Part shown: positions 26,175 through 33,786 of the stretch, piece after piece
Layout: every line of letters begins with the position of its first letter
How positions within the stretch are numbered: position 1 is the stretch's first letter
NCBI RefSeq assembly: GCF_036017915.1
Contig: NZ_CP107929.1
Location: 6,809,001-6,873,000, forward strand
Length of the DNA stretch: 64,000 nucleotides
Source of the DNA: Micromonospora sp. NBC_00421
GTDB lineage: Bacteria > Actinomycetota > Actinomycetes > Mycobacteriales > Micromonosporaceae
Reading direction: 5' to 3'
Program-made: the position numbers and the translations under genes
The notes under the pieces: model-generated
Told to the model about the DNA's origin: nothing
Database searches by the model: none
The model's input: only the letters and a program-made list of their open reading frames with translations

Positions 26175-27118
26175 GCGGTGAGACCGCGCCGCCGCTGGCC
26201 CGTTCCACGCTGGACCGGGCGGCGCACCGGCGTACCGATCCGCAGTGGTTGGCGCAGGCGTGGCAGCGGGCCCGGGTGCTGGTGCTGGATTCGGCCCGGG
26301 ACGGGCGGGCGCTGATCCGCACGGAGGTGAATCCGCCGGTGCTGGTGCTGCGGGACGCCGTCGAGGTCGGCCCGCTGGGGGAGGCGTTCCCGCTCTTCCT
26401 GGGGGTGGAGCCCGACGGGGTGCCGGTCTTCGCGGTGGACGCCCCGCTGCCCGAGCTGCCGGGCACCCGGGAGGCCAACCTGCGGGAGATCGGCCACCTG
26501 CTCGACGATCGGGACGCCGGGATCTTCACCACGGCGCTCGCCCTGGTCAACTGGCACCTGGGGCACGGCTGGTCACCCCGCACCGGGCACCGGACCGAGG
26601 TCGACGAGGGTGGCTGGTCGCGGGTGGACGGGGACGGCCGGCGGGCCTGGCCGCGTACCGACCCGGCGATGATCGTCCTGGTGCACGACGGGGTGGACGG
26701 CCCGGACGGTCGTTGCCTGCTCGGCAACAACGCCACCTGGCCGCGTACCCCGGGGCAGCGGCGTTTCTCCTGTCTCGCCGGTTACGTCGAGCCGGGGGAG
26801 TCGGCCGAGGCGGCCGTGCTGCGCGAGGTCCGCGAGGAGGTAGGCGTCGGGGTCGAGCGGATCACGTACGCGGGCAGCCAGGCCTGGCCGTTCCCCGGTT
26901 CGTTGATGCTGGGCTACCTGGCCGAGGCGGACCCGGGGGAGCCGGTGCGGGTCGACCCGACCGAGATCGCGTACGCCCGCTGGTTCACCCGGCGCGAGAT
27001 CGGCGCGGTGCTGGCCGGCCGGGCGGTGGACGCCGGGGACGGCGACCGGGTGATCCTGCCGCCGCCGTCGTCGATCGCCCTCTTCCTGATCCACCGCTGG
27101 CTCGACGGCCACTGCTGA
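26171..27118 (+). CDS. nudC: NADH/NAD+ diphosphatase (Nudix hydrolase)
   Basis: 315 residues from GTG 26171. The Nudix box is complete: GYVEPGESAEAAVLREVREE, then VG. The NudC marker SQPWPFPxS appears as SQAWPFPGS, with one substitution. NudC hydrolyses NADH to NMNH and AMP and can remove NAD caps from RNA. The four cysteines of the classical zinc ribbon are missing; the matching region (WHLGHGWSPRTGHRTEV) has none. The gene is translationally coupled to the M16 pair. In mycobacteria nudC sits next to mrx1-uvrD2; here three extra genes intervene. Confidence 0.9.
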   Translation: MSGETAPPLARSTLDRAAHRRTDPQWLAQAWQRARVLVLDSARDGRALIRTEVNPPVLVLRDAVEVGPLGEAFPLFLGVEPDGVPVFAVDAPLPELPGTREANLREIGHLLDDRDAGIFTTALALVNWHLGHGWSPRTGHRTEVDEGGWSRVDGDGRRAWPRTDPAMIVLVHDGVDGPDGRCLLGNNATWPRTPGQRRFSCLAGYVEPGESAEAAVLREVREEVGVGVERITYAGSQAWPFPGSLMLGYLAEADPGEPVRVDPTEIAYARWFTRREIGAVLAGRAVDAGDGDRVILPPPSSIALFLIHRWLDGHC

Positions 27119-27221
27119 CCCCACCCGACCGCGACGGCCGGAGGGAGTGCGCTGCGGCCTCGTGACCCGGGCGACGTGGAGCCGCCGGCAGCCTCGCCGA
27201 CGGCCCCACCCGGTCACCGGA

Positions 27222-27443
27222 TCAGTCCAGTGCGAACTGCCCGTTCTTCGTACCCTCGATGAACCCGAGCCACCCGGCCCGCGGGAACAGCAGTATCGGG
27301 CCGCTCGGGTCCTTGCTGTCCCGCAGCGCCACCTGGGCCGTCGCGGTGCGCAGCTGGGCGACCTCCACGCAGTTGGACGTCTGGCTGCGGGTGCTCTTGT
27401 GCCAGCGCGCGTCGGCGGGCACGGTCTCCTGGATCTCGTTCAT
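27222..27443 (-). CDS. DUF397 protein
   Basis: 73 residues. The sequence RWHKSTRSQTSNCVEVAQL, then VALRDSKDPSGPILLFPRAGWLGFIEG, is textbook DUF397, a small actinomycete family found next to XRE regulators of the DUF5753 type. The XRE gene lies 75 bp upstream on the same strand, so the two form the usual pair. Known members (BldB and related pairs in Streptomyces) affect development and antibiotic production, and many pairs behave like regulator/antagonist or toxin-antitoxin modules. The exact role here is not visible. Confidence 0.93.
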   Translation of the reverse strand: MNEIQETVPADARWHKSTRSQTSNCVEVAQLRTATAQVALRDSKDPSGPILLFPRAGWLGFIEGTKNGQFALD

Positions 27444-27518
27444 GGTTCTGCTCCTGGTTGCTGGAACTGCCTCGACGGAACGAGCGGCGGTCGCCCGGCC
27501 CCGACGGGCCGGTGTGGA

Positions 27519-28496
27519 TCACCGATCCGTCAGGCGCCCGGGTCGGCGGCGGCGTTGGACCGGCGCTGCCGTCGGACCAGGGGCCGCCGTGGACGAGGCC
27601 GCCGTGTCGGTCAGCCGTCCCGACGCCGCGAAGAGCCAGGTGAGGGTGTCCGATGCGGAGAGCGCCGCCGAGCAAAGCCACTCAAATGCCACTTTATAGT
27701 GATTTACCGTGGATGCCTCGGTCGACATGACGTCGATGAAGCCTCCTTCGATCGCCAGCGTCTCCGGATCCTGCGGATCGGCGAACCGGTAGAGCGAAAA
27801 GGCAGTCGGCGGCAGGTAGAACTCGCCGATCCGGGTGTCCCGCAGCAACAGGTGCAGCGTCACGTTCGGCAACATGGCCAGCTCACAGAGGTGGGCGAGC
27901 TGTTCCCGCAGCACCTCCGACGGGCAGGCCCGCCGCCCCAGGGCCGCCTCCTCCAGCACGGCCGTGTAGCCGGGACCGTCCGGCCGGTCCAGCAGGGACT
28001 GCCGACCCAACCGTGCCTTGACCTCGGTCTCCGGGTCGTCCCGGACGGACGGGTCGGCCGCTCCCGCGGCAGCGGCGTTGGCCGAGACGATCCGCAGCCG
28101 GGCGTACCCCTCGGTCTGCAACAGGCCCGGCACCAGCACCGGGTTGTACTCGCGGATCTGGGCGCAGCCCGCCTCCAGCTCCGCCCACCCCAGCTGTTGC
28201 CGGGTCATCACCGGGTACGACCTGCGCCAGGCGCGCATGTCGCCGGCCTCCTCGGTGATGACGAGCAGCTCCTCCCGCAGCTCGGTGTCGGCCTCGTAGA
28301 GGTCGAGCAGGGCGCGGACGTCCTCCGGGTCGGGCCGGCTGCGGCCGTTCTCCAGTCGGGAGAGCTTCGAGGCCGACGCCCAGCCGATCCGCTCGATCAC
28401 CTGGTCCCCGGTGAGTCCCGCCGCCTCGCGCAGGCGACGCAGGTCACTGCCGAGCCTGCGCCTGCGCAGGATCGGACTCGGTACGGCAGGAGGCAC
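27519..28496 (-). CDS. XRE-family transcriptional regulator with DUF5753 domain
   Basis: 325 residues from GTG at 28494-28496. Residues about 16-70 are a helix-turn-helix (LRRLREAAGLTGDQVIERIGWASASKLSRLENGRS). Residues about 100-285 are the DUF5753 ligand-like domain with the marker YNPVLVPGLLQTEGYAR. The C-terminal 30 residues are a Thr/Ala/Arg-rich tail, longer than usual. It pairs with the DUF397 gene downstream. The divergent MFS transporter gene lies beyond a 230-bp gap and may be its target. Confidence 0.92.
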   Translation of the reverse strand: MPPAVPSPILRRRRLGSDLRRLREAAGLTGDQVIERIGWASASKLSRLENGRSRPDPEDVRALLDLYEADTELREELLVITEEAGDMRAWRRSYPVMTRQQLGWAELEAGCAQIREYNPVLVPGLLQTEGYARLRIVSANAAAAGAADPSVRDDPETEVKARLGRQSLLDRPDGPGYTAVLEEAALGRRACPSEVLREQLAHLCELAMLPNVTLHLLLRDTRIGEFYLPPTAFSLYRFADPQDPETLAIEGGFIDVMSTEASTVNHYKVAFEWLCSAALSASDTLTWLFAASGRLTDTAASSTAAPGPTAAPVQRRRRPGRLTDR

Positions 28497-28729
28497 GGTG
28501 TCCTCGATTCCGTCGACCGTCGCGGGACGCGACGGTAACTGTATGAAATTCGCCCCCCACGGTCAGTATGGACGGCGCGACCGGCGTCGGAGGTCCCGGC
28601 GAGGGCGTGTCTTGCGACAAAAAGAGGACTCTGGAACCTGCCCGCCGGCCCCGGGGACGCCCCCGCCCCCACCCGACGGCGGTTCCCCGTACGCGTCCGC
28701 CCGGGCGCCATCCCCCGGAGGGAACCCCC

Positions 28730-30031
28730 ATGCGCGCCGTCCTGCGCCGCCCCGACTTCCGTCTGCTCTTCGTCGCGCTGCTGGCCAGCATGGCGGCAGA
28801 GTCGATGCTGCCGCTCGCCCTCGCCATCTGGGTCAAGGACCTGACCGGCTCCGACGGGCTGGCCGGTGCGACCATCTTCGCGATCATCGCGCCGATGGCC
28901 CTGGCCCCGCTGGTCGGCTGGGTCGTCGACCGTTACCGCCGCCAGCCGTTCTTCGTGGCCGCCAACCTCGGCACGGCGGTGCTGCTCACCCCGCTCTTCG
29001 CGGTCCGCGACCGGGCCGACGTCTGGATCGTCTATTTGGTGGCCGCCTGCTACGGACTGTCCTACCTGGCGCTGCACGCGACCCTGAGCGGGCTGCTCCG
29101 CCAGCTCGTGCCGGGCGCGTTGCTGGCCGACGCGAACGGGGCGCTGCAGACCGTCCGGCAGGGCCTTCGCCTCGGCGGTCCGCTGGCCGGGGCGGCCCTG
29201 TACGCGGCGGTCGGCGGTTGGCTGCTCACCAGCCTGGCGATGACCGGGTTCGTGGTCGCCGCCGCCGTGGTGGGGCTGCTCCGGGTGACCGAGCACCCGC
29301 CCGCCACCGCCACCCTGCGCTGGCCGGCGGAGCTGGGCGCCGGGCTGCGTCACCTGACCCGTGAGGCGGCCCTGCGCCGGGCCCTGCTCGGGTACGGGCT
29401 GGGCTCGCTCGTGATGGGCTTCACCGAGTCGCTGATCTTCGCGTACGTCGACCAGGGGCTGCGCCGTGACGCCGCCTTCGTCGGGGTGCTGATCACCGTG
29501 CAGGGGGTCGGTGGGCTGGTGGGTGGCCTGATCTCGCCGACGGTCGTCCGCAGGGTGGGTGAGCTGGGGTCACTCGCCACCGGGGTGGCCCTCTTCGGCC
29601 CGGCCGCGCTGGCCCTGGCCTGGCCGGACCTGCGGCTCGGCGTGCTGGCGCTGCTGCTCGCCGGACTCTCCCTGCCGTTGACCGTGGTCGGGCTGACCAC
29701 GCTGATCCAACGGCGCACCCCGCCCGGGTTGCTCGGCCGGGTCACCGCCGCCTCCGAGGCGCTGGTCAGCGGACCGCAGGCGGTCTCCATCGGGGCCGGG
29801 GCGCTGCTCGTCGGCGTGTTCGACTACCGGCTGCTCTTCGCCCTCGTCGGGGTGGTCACCACGCTCGCCGGTCTCTGGCTCTGGCAGGGCCGCCGCCTCA
29901 CCCCGCCGAACCCGCCCACCCCGATCCCGACCGCGCCACCGGCCCCGCCCGGTCCCACGCCCGTCGCCCACATCCCGGTTCCCCGCCGTCCGCTGCCCGA
30001 CCCCACCGCCCACCGGATGCCCGGTCGGTGA
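28730..30031 (+). CDS. MFS transporter
   Basis: About 433 residues from ATG 28730 with GGAGGGA 6 nt upstream; the longer frame from 28568 lacks a site. Twelve hydrophobic segments are visible, with the MFS loop 2-3 motif as GWVVDRYRRQPF and a second RxG-type loop after TM8. The start RRPDFRLLFVALLASMAAESMLPLALAIWV resembles MFS_3/enterobactin exporter-like drug effluxers. The last 45 residues are Pro-rich and cytoplasmic. Substrate unknown. A perfect hairpin between it and mrx1 ends both genes. Confidence 0.9.
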   Translation: MRAVLRRPDFRLLFVALLASMAAESMLPLALAIWVKDLTGSDGLAGATIFAIIAPMALAPLVGWVVDRYRRQPFFVAANLGTAVLLTPLFAVRDRADVWIVYLVAACYGLSYLALHATLSGLLRQLVPGALLADANGALQTVRQGLRLGGPLAGAALYAAVGGWLLTSLAMTGFVVAAAVVGLLRVTEHPPATATLRWPAELGAGLRHLTREAALRRALLGYGLGSLVMGFTESLIFAYVDQGLRRDAAFVGVLITVQGVGGLVGGLISPTVVRRVGELGSLATGVALFGPAALALAWPDLRLGVLALLLAGLSLPLTVVGLTTLIQRRTPPGLLGRVTAASEALVSGPQAVSIGAGALLVGVFDYRLLFALVGVVTTLAGLWLWQGRRLTPPNPPTPIPTAPPAPPGPTPVAHIPVPRRPLPDPTAHRMPGR

Positions 30032-30045
30032 ACCCGGAGCCGACG

Positions 30046-30079
30046 CGGAGCGGCCGGCCCGGTGGGGCCGGCCGCTCCG
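30046..30079. terminator. Bidirectional terminator between MFS gene and mrx1
   Basis: GGAGCGGCCGGCCC (30047-30060) and GGGCCGGCCGCTCC (30065-30078) form a perfect 14-bp stem with a 4-nt loop, extended by a C-G pair at 30046/30079. It lies between two convergent genes. Confidence 0.8.
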
Positions 30080-30100
30080 TGGTGGCGGGGTACCGGGAGG

Positions 30101-30343
30101 TCAGCCCGGAAGGGTGGCCAGGTGCTGCTTGACCTGGGTGATGGACGGGTTGGTCAGCGCGCTGCCGTCGGCGAAGCGCAGCGTCGGCACGGTCTGGTTG
30201 CCGCCGTTGACGCTCATCACGAAGTCCGCGGCCTTCGGGTCCTGCTCGATGTCGACCACCTCGTACCCGATGCCTTCCCGGTCCAGCTGCGACTTCAGCC
30301 GGTGGCAGTAGCCGCACCACGGGGTGGAATACATGGTCAACAT
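30101..30343 (-). CDS. mrx1: Mycoredoxin-type glutaredoxin-like protein
   Basis: 80 residues from ATG at 30341-30343, with GGAGGA upstream. The active site is Cys10-Gly-Tyr-Cys13 in YSTPWCGYC, and the cis-Pro/TVP motif is QTVPTLRFADG. This is the mycoredoxin-1 pattern, a mycothiol-dependent reductase of S-mycothiolated proteins in the actinobacterial cytoplasm. It is divergent from uvrD2, as expected from the conserved mrx1-uvrD2-whiB7 neighbourhood. A NrdH-like redoxin is an alternative, but the synteny favours mycoredoxin. Confidence 0.9.
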   Translation of the reverse strand: MLTMYSTPWCGYCHRLKSQLDREGIGYEVVDIEQDPKAADFVMSVNGGNQTVPTLRFADGSALTNPSITQVKQHLATLPG

Positions 30344-30431
30344 CGTCGAATCCTCCAGCGGTCGTCGCACCGGCCCGGTCAGGTCGGGCTGACCGGTACA
30401 ACATCAGCCGGAGCTGGAATGATTCCACGCT

Positions 30432-32609
30432 GTGGTGGTTCACTCGGCGGAGACGGTGCTCGCCGGGCTGGATCCGGAACAGCGGTCGGCGGTGACCGCC
30501 CCGGCCGGCCCGGTCTGCGTCCTGGCCGGCGCCGGCACCGGCAAGACCCGGGCGGTGACCTCCCGGATCGCCCACCGGGTGCTGACCGGCGAGATCGTCG
30601 GCCGGCACGTGCTCGCGGTCACCTTCACCGCGCGGGCCGCCGCAGAGATGCGGAACCGACTCGCCCTGATCGGGGTGCCGGGGGTGCAGGCGCGGACGTT
30701 CCACGCGGCGGCGCTGCGTCAGGTGCGCTACTTCGCCCCCCGGCTGCTGTCCGGGCGGGCCATGCCGGAGCTGCTGGACAGCAAGGTCCGGGTGGTCACC
30801 CTGGCCGCCGCCAAGGTCGGCCTGCGGGCCGACCGGGCCGCCGCCCGGGACCTGGCCGGCGAGATCGAGTGGGCCAAGTCGTCGCTCGTCGAGCCGGGCG
30901 AGTACGTGGTCGCCGCGGCGAAGGCGCTGCGCGAGACGCCGCACGAGCCGGCGCGGGTGGCCGAGGTCTTCACCGCGTACGAACGGCTGAAACGGTCCTC
31001 CGGGGTGATCGACTTCGAGGACATGCTGCGGGCCGCGGTCTGGGGCATCGAGGAACACCGGGACGTGGCCGAGCAGGTACGCGGCCAGTACCGGCACTTC
31101 GTCGTCGACGAGTACCAGGACGTCAACCCGCTCCAGCAGCGGCTGCTCGACGCCTGGCTGGGCGGCCGGGACGACGTGACGGTGGTCGGTGACGCCAGCC
31201 AGACGATCTACTCGTTCACCGGGGCCACCTCGGCCTACCTGGTCGACTTCCCGCGTCGGCACCGGGAGGCCACGGTGGTCCGGCTGGTCCGCGACTACCG
31301 GTCCACCCCGCAGGTGGTCGGGCTGGCCAACGCGGTGATCAGCCAGGCCCGGGGCACCGAGGCGCGGCTGCGGCTGGAGCTGCACGGCCAGCGCCCACCC
31401 GGCCCCGAACCGGAGCTGCGGATCTTCACCGACGAGCCGGCCGAGGCCAACGCGGTGGCGGCCCGCTGCCGGACGCTCGTCGACGCGGGCACCCCGGCGA
31501 AGGAGATCGCCGTGCTGTTCCGCACCAACGCCCAGTCCGAGGCGTACGAGAAGGCGCTGACCGAGGTCGGCGTGCCGTACGTGGTCCAGGGGGCGGAGCG
31601 GTTCTTCGAGCGGACCGAGGTACGTCAGGCGATGGTGGCGCTGCGGGCCGCGACCCGCTCGATCCCGGGCGAGACCCCGCTGCCGATCGCGGTCCGGGAG
31701 GCGCTGACCGCCATCGGCTGGGCGCCCGACGCGGCCCCGCCCGGCGGCGCCGCCCGGGAGCGCTGGGAGGCGCTCGCCGCGCTCGTCCAACTCGCCGACG
31801 AGTACGCGGCCACCCCCGAGGTGCTGCCGGTCGGCGAGGCGGCGGCGGTGGAGCGCCCGGCCACCCTGGCGGACTTCAACGACGAGCTGGCCCGGCGGGC
31901 CGCCCAGCAGCACGTGCCGACCGTGGACGGGGTGACCCTGGCGTCGCTGCACTCGGCCAAGGGCCTGGAGTGGGACGCGGTCTTCCTGGTCGGGCTCGCC
32001 GAGGGCACCCTGCCCACCTCGTACGCCCGTACCCCGGAGCAGGTCGAGGAGGAGCGGCGGCTGCTCTACGTCGGGATCACCCGGGCCCGGCAGTGGCTCT
32101 GGCTGTCGTACGCCTCGGCCCGCTCGCCGGGTGGGCGGGCCCGCCGCCCGTCGCGCTTCCTGCCCCAGCTGGACCGGACCGGCGGTGGTGAACGGGCCGG
32201 CACGGGCCGGGCGGGTGGGACGGGCGGGACGAAGCGGGCGGTGGAGCGTCGGCGGCCCCAGGTGGTCTCCTGCCGGATCTGCGGTGCGACCCTGCTCGCC
32301 GGCGCGGACCGCAAGCTGGGCCGCTGCCCGACCTGTCCGTCCGACATCGACGAGAACCTGTACGAGCGGCTCTGCGACTGGCGTGCCCGGGTGGCCGGGG
32401 CGCAGCGGATCCCGGCGTACGTGGTCTTCACCGACGCCACCCTCGTCGCGCTCGCCGAACGGCGGCCGGGTCGGGTGGAGGAGCTGATCGCCATCGCCGG
32501 CATCGGCCCCCGCAAACTCGGCCTCTACGGCGAGGCGGTGCTGGCGTTGGTGGACGGCGCCGCGGTGGACGACATCGGTCCGGAGAAAACTTTCGAAATC
32601 TCGTCGTAA
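30432..32609 (+). CDS. uvrD2: UvrD2-type ATP-dependent DNA helicase with HRDC domain
   Basis: 725 residues from GTG 30432. Superfamily 1 motifs: Q motif GLDPEQRSAV, Walker A AGAGTGKT, Ia TFTARAAAEMRNR, Walker B VVDEYQDVN, III DASQTIYSFTGA, V HSAKGLEWDAVF and VI YVGITRARQWL. After a Gly-rich linker comes the tetracysteine motif (SCRICGATL, then GRCPTCPSD) and then an HRDC domain (about residues 640-700) with ELIAIAGIGPRKL. This layout, helicase plus four cysteines plus HRDC, is that of mycobacterial UvrD2. Its stop lies 6 bp before the predicted whiB7 promoter. Confidence 0.95.
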   Translation: MVVHSAETVLAGLDPEQRSAVTAPAGPVCVLAGAGTGKTRAVTSRIAHRVLTGEIVGRHVLAVTFTARAAAEMRNRLALIGVPGVQARTFHAAALRQVRYFAPRLLSGRAMPELLDSKVRVVTLAAAKVGLRADRAAARDLAGEIEWAKSSLVEPGEYVVAAAKALRETPHEPARVAEVFTAYERLKRSSGVIDFEDMLRAAVWGIEEHRDVAEQVRGQYRHFVVDEYQDVNPLQQRLLDAWLGGRDDVTVVGDASQTIYSFTGATSAYLVDFPRRHREATVVRLVRDYRSTPQVVGLANAVISQARGTEARLRLELHGQRPPGPEPELRIFTDEPAEANAVAARCRTLVDAGTPAKEIAVLFRTNAQSEAYEKALTEVGVPYVVQGAERFFERTEVRQAMVALRAATRSIPGETPLPIAVREALTAIGWAPDAAPPGGAARERWEALAALVQLADEYAATPEVLPVGEAAAVERPATLADFNDELARRAAQQHVPTVDGVTLASLHSAKGLEWDAVFLVGLAEGTLPTSYARTPEQVEEERRLLYVGITRARQWLWLSYASARSPGGRARRPSRFLPQLDRTGGGERAGTGRAGGTGGTKRAVERRRPQVVSCRICGATLLAGADRKLGRCPTCPSDIDENLYERLCDWRARVAGAQRIPAYVVFTDATLVALAERRPGRVEELIAIAGIGPRKLGLYGEAVLALVDGAAVDDIGPEKTFEISS

Positions 32610-32615
32610 ATTCGT

Positions 32616-32645
32616 TTGCCCTCGCCCCGGCGCGAGGAATAGCCT
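32616..32645 (+). promoter_or_regulatory. Predicted whiB7 promoter
   Basis: TTGCCC (32616-32621), an 18-nt spacer and TAGCCT (32640-32645) form a sigma-A-like promoter. The segment just upstream (GTAAATTCG) is AT-rich. An AT-rich patch directly before the -35 is known for WhiB7-activated promoters because the AT-hook contacts it, so autoregulation is plausible. Confidence 0.45.
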
Positions 32646-32730
32646 CAGAACGCACCTCGGGAGCAGCGCCATTTCGGCTGCTCACGGGGCTGGTCCAGTC
32701 GGTACGAGGAACGTGAGGGAGGTGGCACCC

Positions 32731-32988
32731 GTGGAGATCTTCAATTACGAGCGTTCGGCGGTGATGTCAGCTGCCTTCACTCCGCCGGCGGTCCTCCGGG
32801 TGGCAGCTGCCGCTCCGCGACCGTCGATCCCGCAGGTGCACCAGGTCTCGGTTCAGGCCGAGCTGAACCTGACTGTTGCGCCCACTGCGGGAGCCGAGGG
32901 GACCAGTGGCTTCACGGGTCTGGGCATCGATGTCGCCAAGAAGCACATGGATGTCCGCGGCGTTCCACCTCGAGGGAGACCGGTCTGA
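32731..32988 (+). CDS. Upstream ORF in the whiB7 leader
   Basis: 85 residues from GTG 32731, preceded by AGGGAGGTGG, a very good ribosome site (the frame also opens at 32713, but that start would lie within the site itself). The product starts VEIFNYERSAVMSAAFTPPA and matches no domain I know. It is the only frame between the predicted whiB7 promoter and the terminator at 33011. whiB7/wblC genes are known to have an upstream ORF and attenuator. Codons 75-82 hold the 5' arm of a possible antiterminator, and the stop codon lies inside a 16-bp palindrome, so translation could control which structure forms. I read it as a regulatory leader ORF rather than a functional enzyme. Confidence 0.7.
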   Translation: MEIFNYERSAVMSAAFTPPAVLRVAAAAPRPSIPQVHQVSVQAELNLTVAPTAGAEGTSGFTGLGIDVAKKHMDVRGVPPRGRPV

Positions 32989-33021
32989 TATCAGACCACC
33001 GGCTCACCTCGAGGCCGCGGA
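32954..33021 (+). promoter_or_regulatory. Candidate antiterminator in the whiB7 leader
   Basis: TCCGCGG (32954-32960) and CCTCGAGG (32968-32975) can pair with CCTCGAGG (33007-33014) followed by CCGCGGA (33015-33021), giving 8 + 7 bp with a 7-nt bulge. The structure encloses the perfect palindrome GGTCTGATATCAGACC (32982-32997). It uses the same bases as the 5' arm of the terminator at 33011-33047, so only one of the two can form. Confidence 0.6.
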
Positions 33022-33055
33022 ACCCGCTCACCGGGATCCGCGGCCTCAGTTTTTT
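33011..33055 (+). terminator. Intrinsic terminator (attenuator) upstream of whiB7
   Basis: GAGGCCGCGGA (33011-33021) pairs perfectly with TCCGCGGCCTC (33037-33047), with inner CCCG/CGGG pairing, followed by AGTTTTTT. This is a textbook Rho-independent terminator, rare in this GC-rich window, and it lies 64 nt before the whiB7 start. Confidence 0.88.
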
Positions 33056-33118
33056 GCCCGTCGAAGTACGTCGGAAATGCGATCCACGAGATCGAAGTGA
33101 GAGAGAGGTGACCGGGAG

Positions 33119-33484
33119 ATGAGTCTGGCGTTGGCCCCCCTCGACGTGAGCGTCGAGCTGGAGGCGAACCTGCCCTGCCGGAAGTTCGACCCCGACCTGT
33201 GGTTCTCCGACTCGCCCACCGACCTGGAACTCGCCAAGTCGCTCTGCGGGGACTGCCCGCTGCGCGTCGAGTGCCTGGCCGGTGCGGTCGAGCGGGCCGA
33301 GCCCTGGGGCGTCTGGGGCGGCGAGATCTTCGAGCGTGGCGCGGTCGTCCCGCGTAAGCGGCCCCGGGGCCGTCCGCGTAAGGAGGACCTCGCCCGTGAC
33401 GCGGCCCTTCAGGTCGAGGCCGAGGCGCGGTTGGCGGCCAGTGGTGTGGCCACCTCGCGCAGTGCGGTCCGACTGGCAGCCTGA
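33119..33484 (+). CDS. whiB7: WhiB7 transcriptional regulator (antibiotic-stress response)
   Basis: 121 residues from ATG 33119. Four cysteines for a 4Fe-4S cluster: Cys20, Cys43, Cys46 and Cys52 (NLPCRKF; LCGDCPLRVEC). The turn EPWGVWGGE follows, then the AT-hook RPRGRPRK at residues 81-88, which marks WhiB7 among WhiB proteins. WhiB7 binds the primary sigma factor and turns on resistance genes when ribosomes are inhibited. The position after uvrD2 matches mycobacteria. The leader with upstream ORF, terminator and possible antiterminator indicates control by translation-coupled attenuation. Confidence 0.95.
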   Translation: MSLALAPLDVSVELEANLPCRKFDPDLWFSDSPTDLELAKSLCGDCPLRVECLAGAVERAEPWGVWGGEIFERGAVVPRKRPRGRPRKEDLARDAALQVEAEARLAASGVATSRSAVRLAA

Positions 33485-33544
33485 CCTACCCGATCCGTTC
33501 CACCCACCCGCCGATGATCATCGGCCGCGAGAAAGTTGACCCCG

Positions 33545-33721
33545 ATGCTGCACCTGCCGAATGGAACCGAGATGCAACTACTCCACGAAGCGTTGTCCCG
33601 GGCTCGAATGCGCCGGCCTCAGGCCGGTCGTACCACCACGAGCACTGAGGCGCACCGTTCTGCCCGTACCGTCGCGATGAAGAGCCGGAGCCAGTCGGCT
33701 CGCGAACTGGGCGTTCTCTAG
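33545..33721 (+). CDS. Small basic protein downstream of whiB7
   Basis: About 58 residues from ATG 33545 (TTG 33536 is in frame). The product MLHLPNGTEMQLLHEALSRA then becomes Arg/Ser/Thr-rich (RARMRRPQAGRTTTSTEAHR). No domain, membrane segment or strong ribosome site is visible. A perfect 17-bp hairpin follows 15 bp after the stop, which supports a real transcript end here. It may be co-transcribed with whiB7, 60 bp upstream. Function unknown. Confidence 0.55.
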   Translation: MLHLPNGTEMQLLHEALSRARMRRPQAGRTTTSTEAHRSARTVAMKSRSQSARELGVL

Positions 33722-33735
33722 AGCACCACCGACAG

Positions 33736-33772
33736 GCGGGGGCGGTGACCGGAATCCGGTCACCGCCCCCGC
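33736..33772. terminator. Strong bidirectional terminator
   Basis: GCGGGGGCGGTGACCGG (33736-33752), a 3-nt loop AAT and CCGGTCACCGCCCCCGC (33756-33772) form a perfect 17-bp stem between the small gene (plus) and the ABC1 kinase gene (minus). Confidence 0.88.
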
Positions 33773-33786
33773 TCCTCGTCGGGTCG

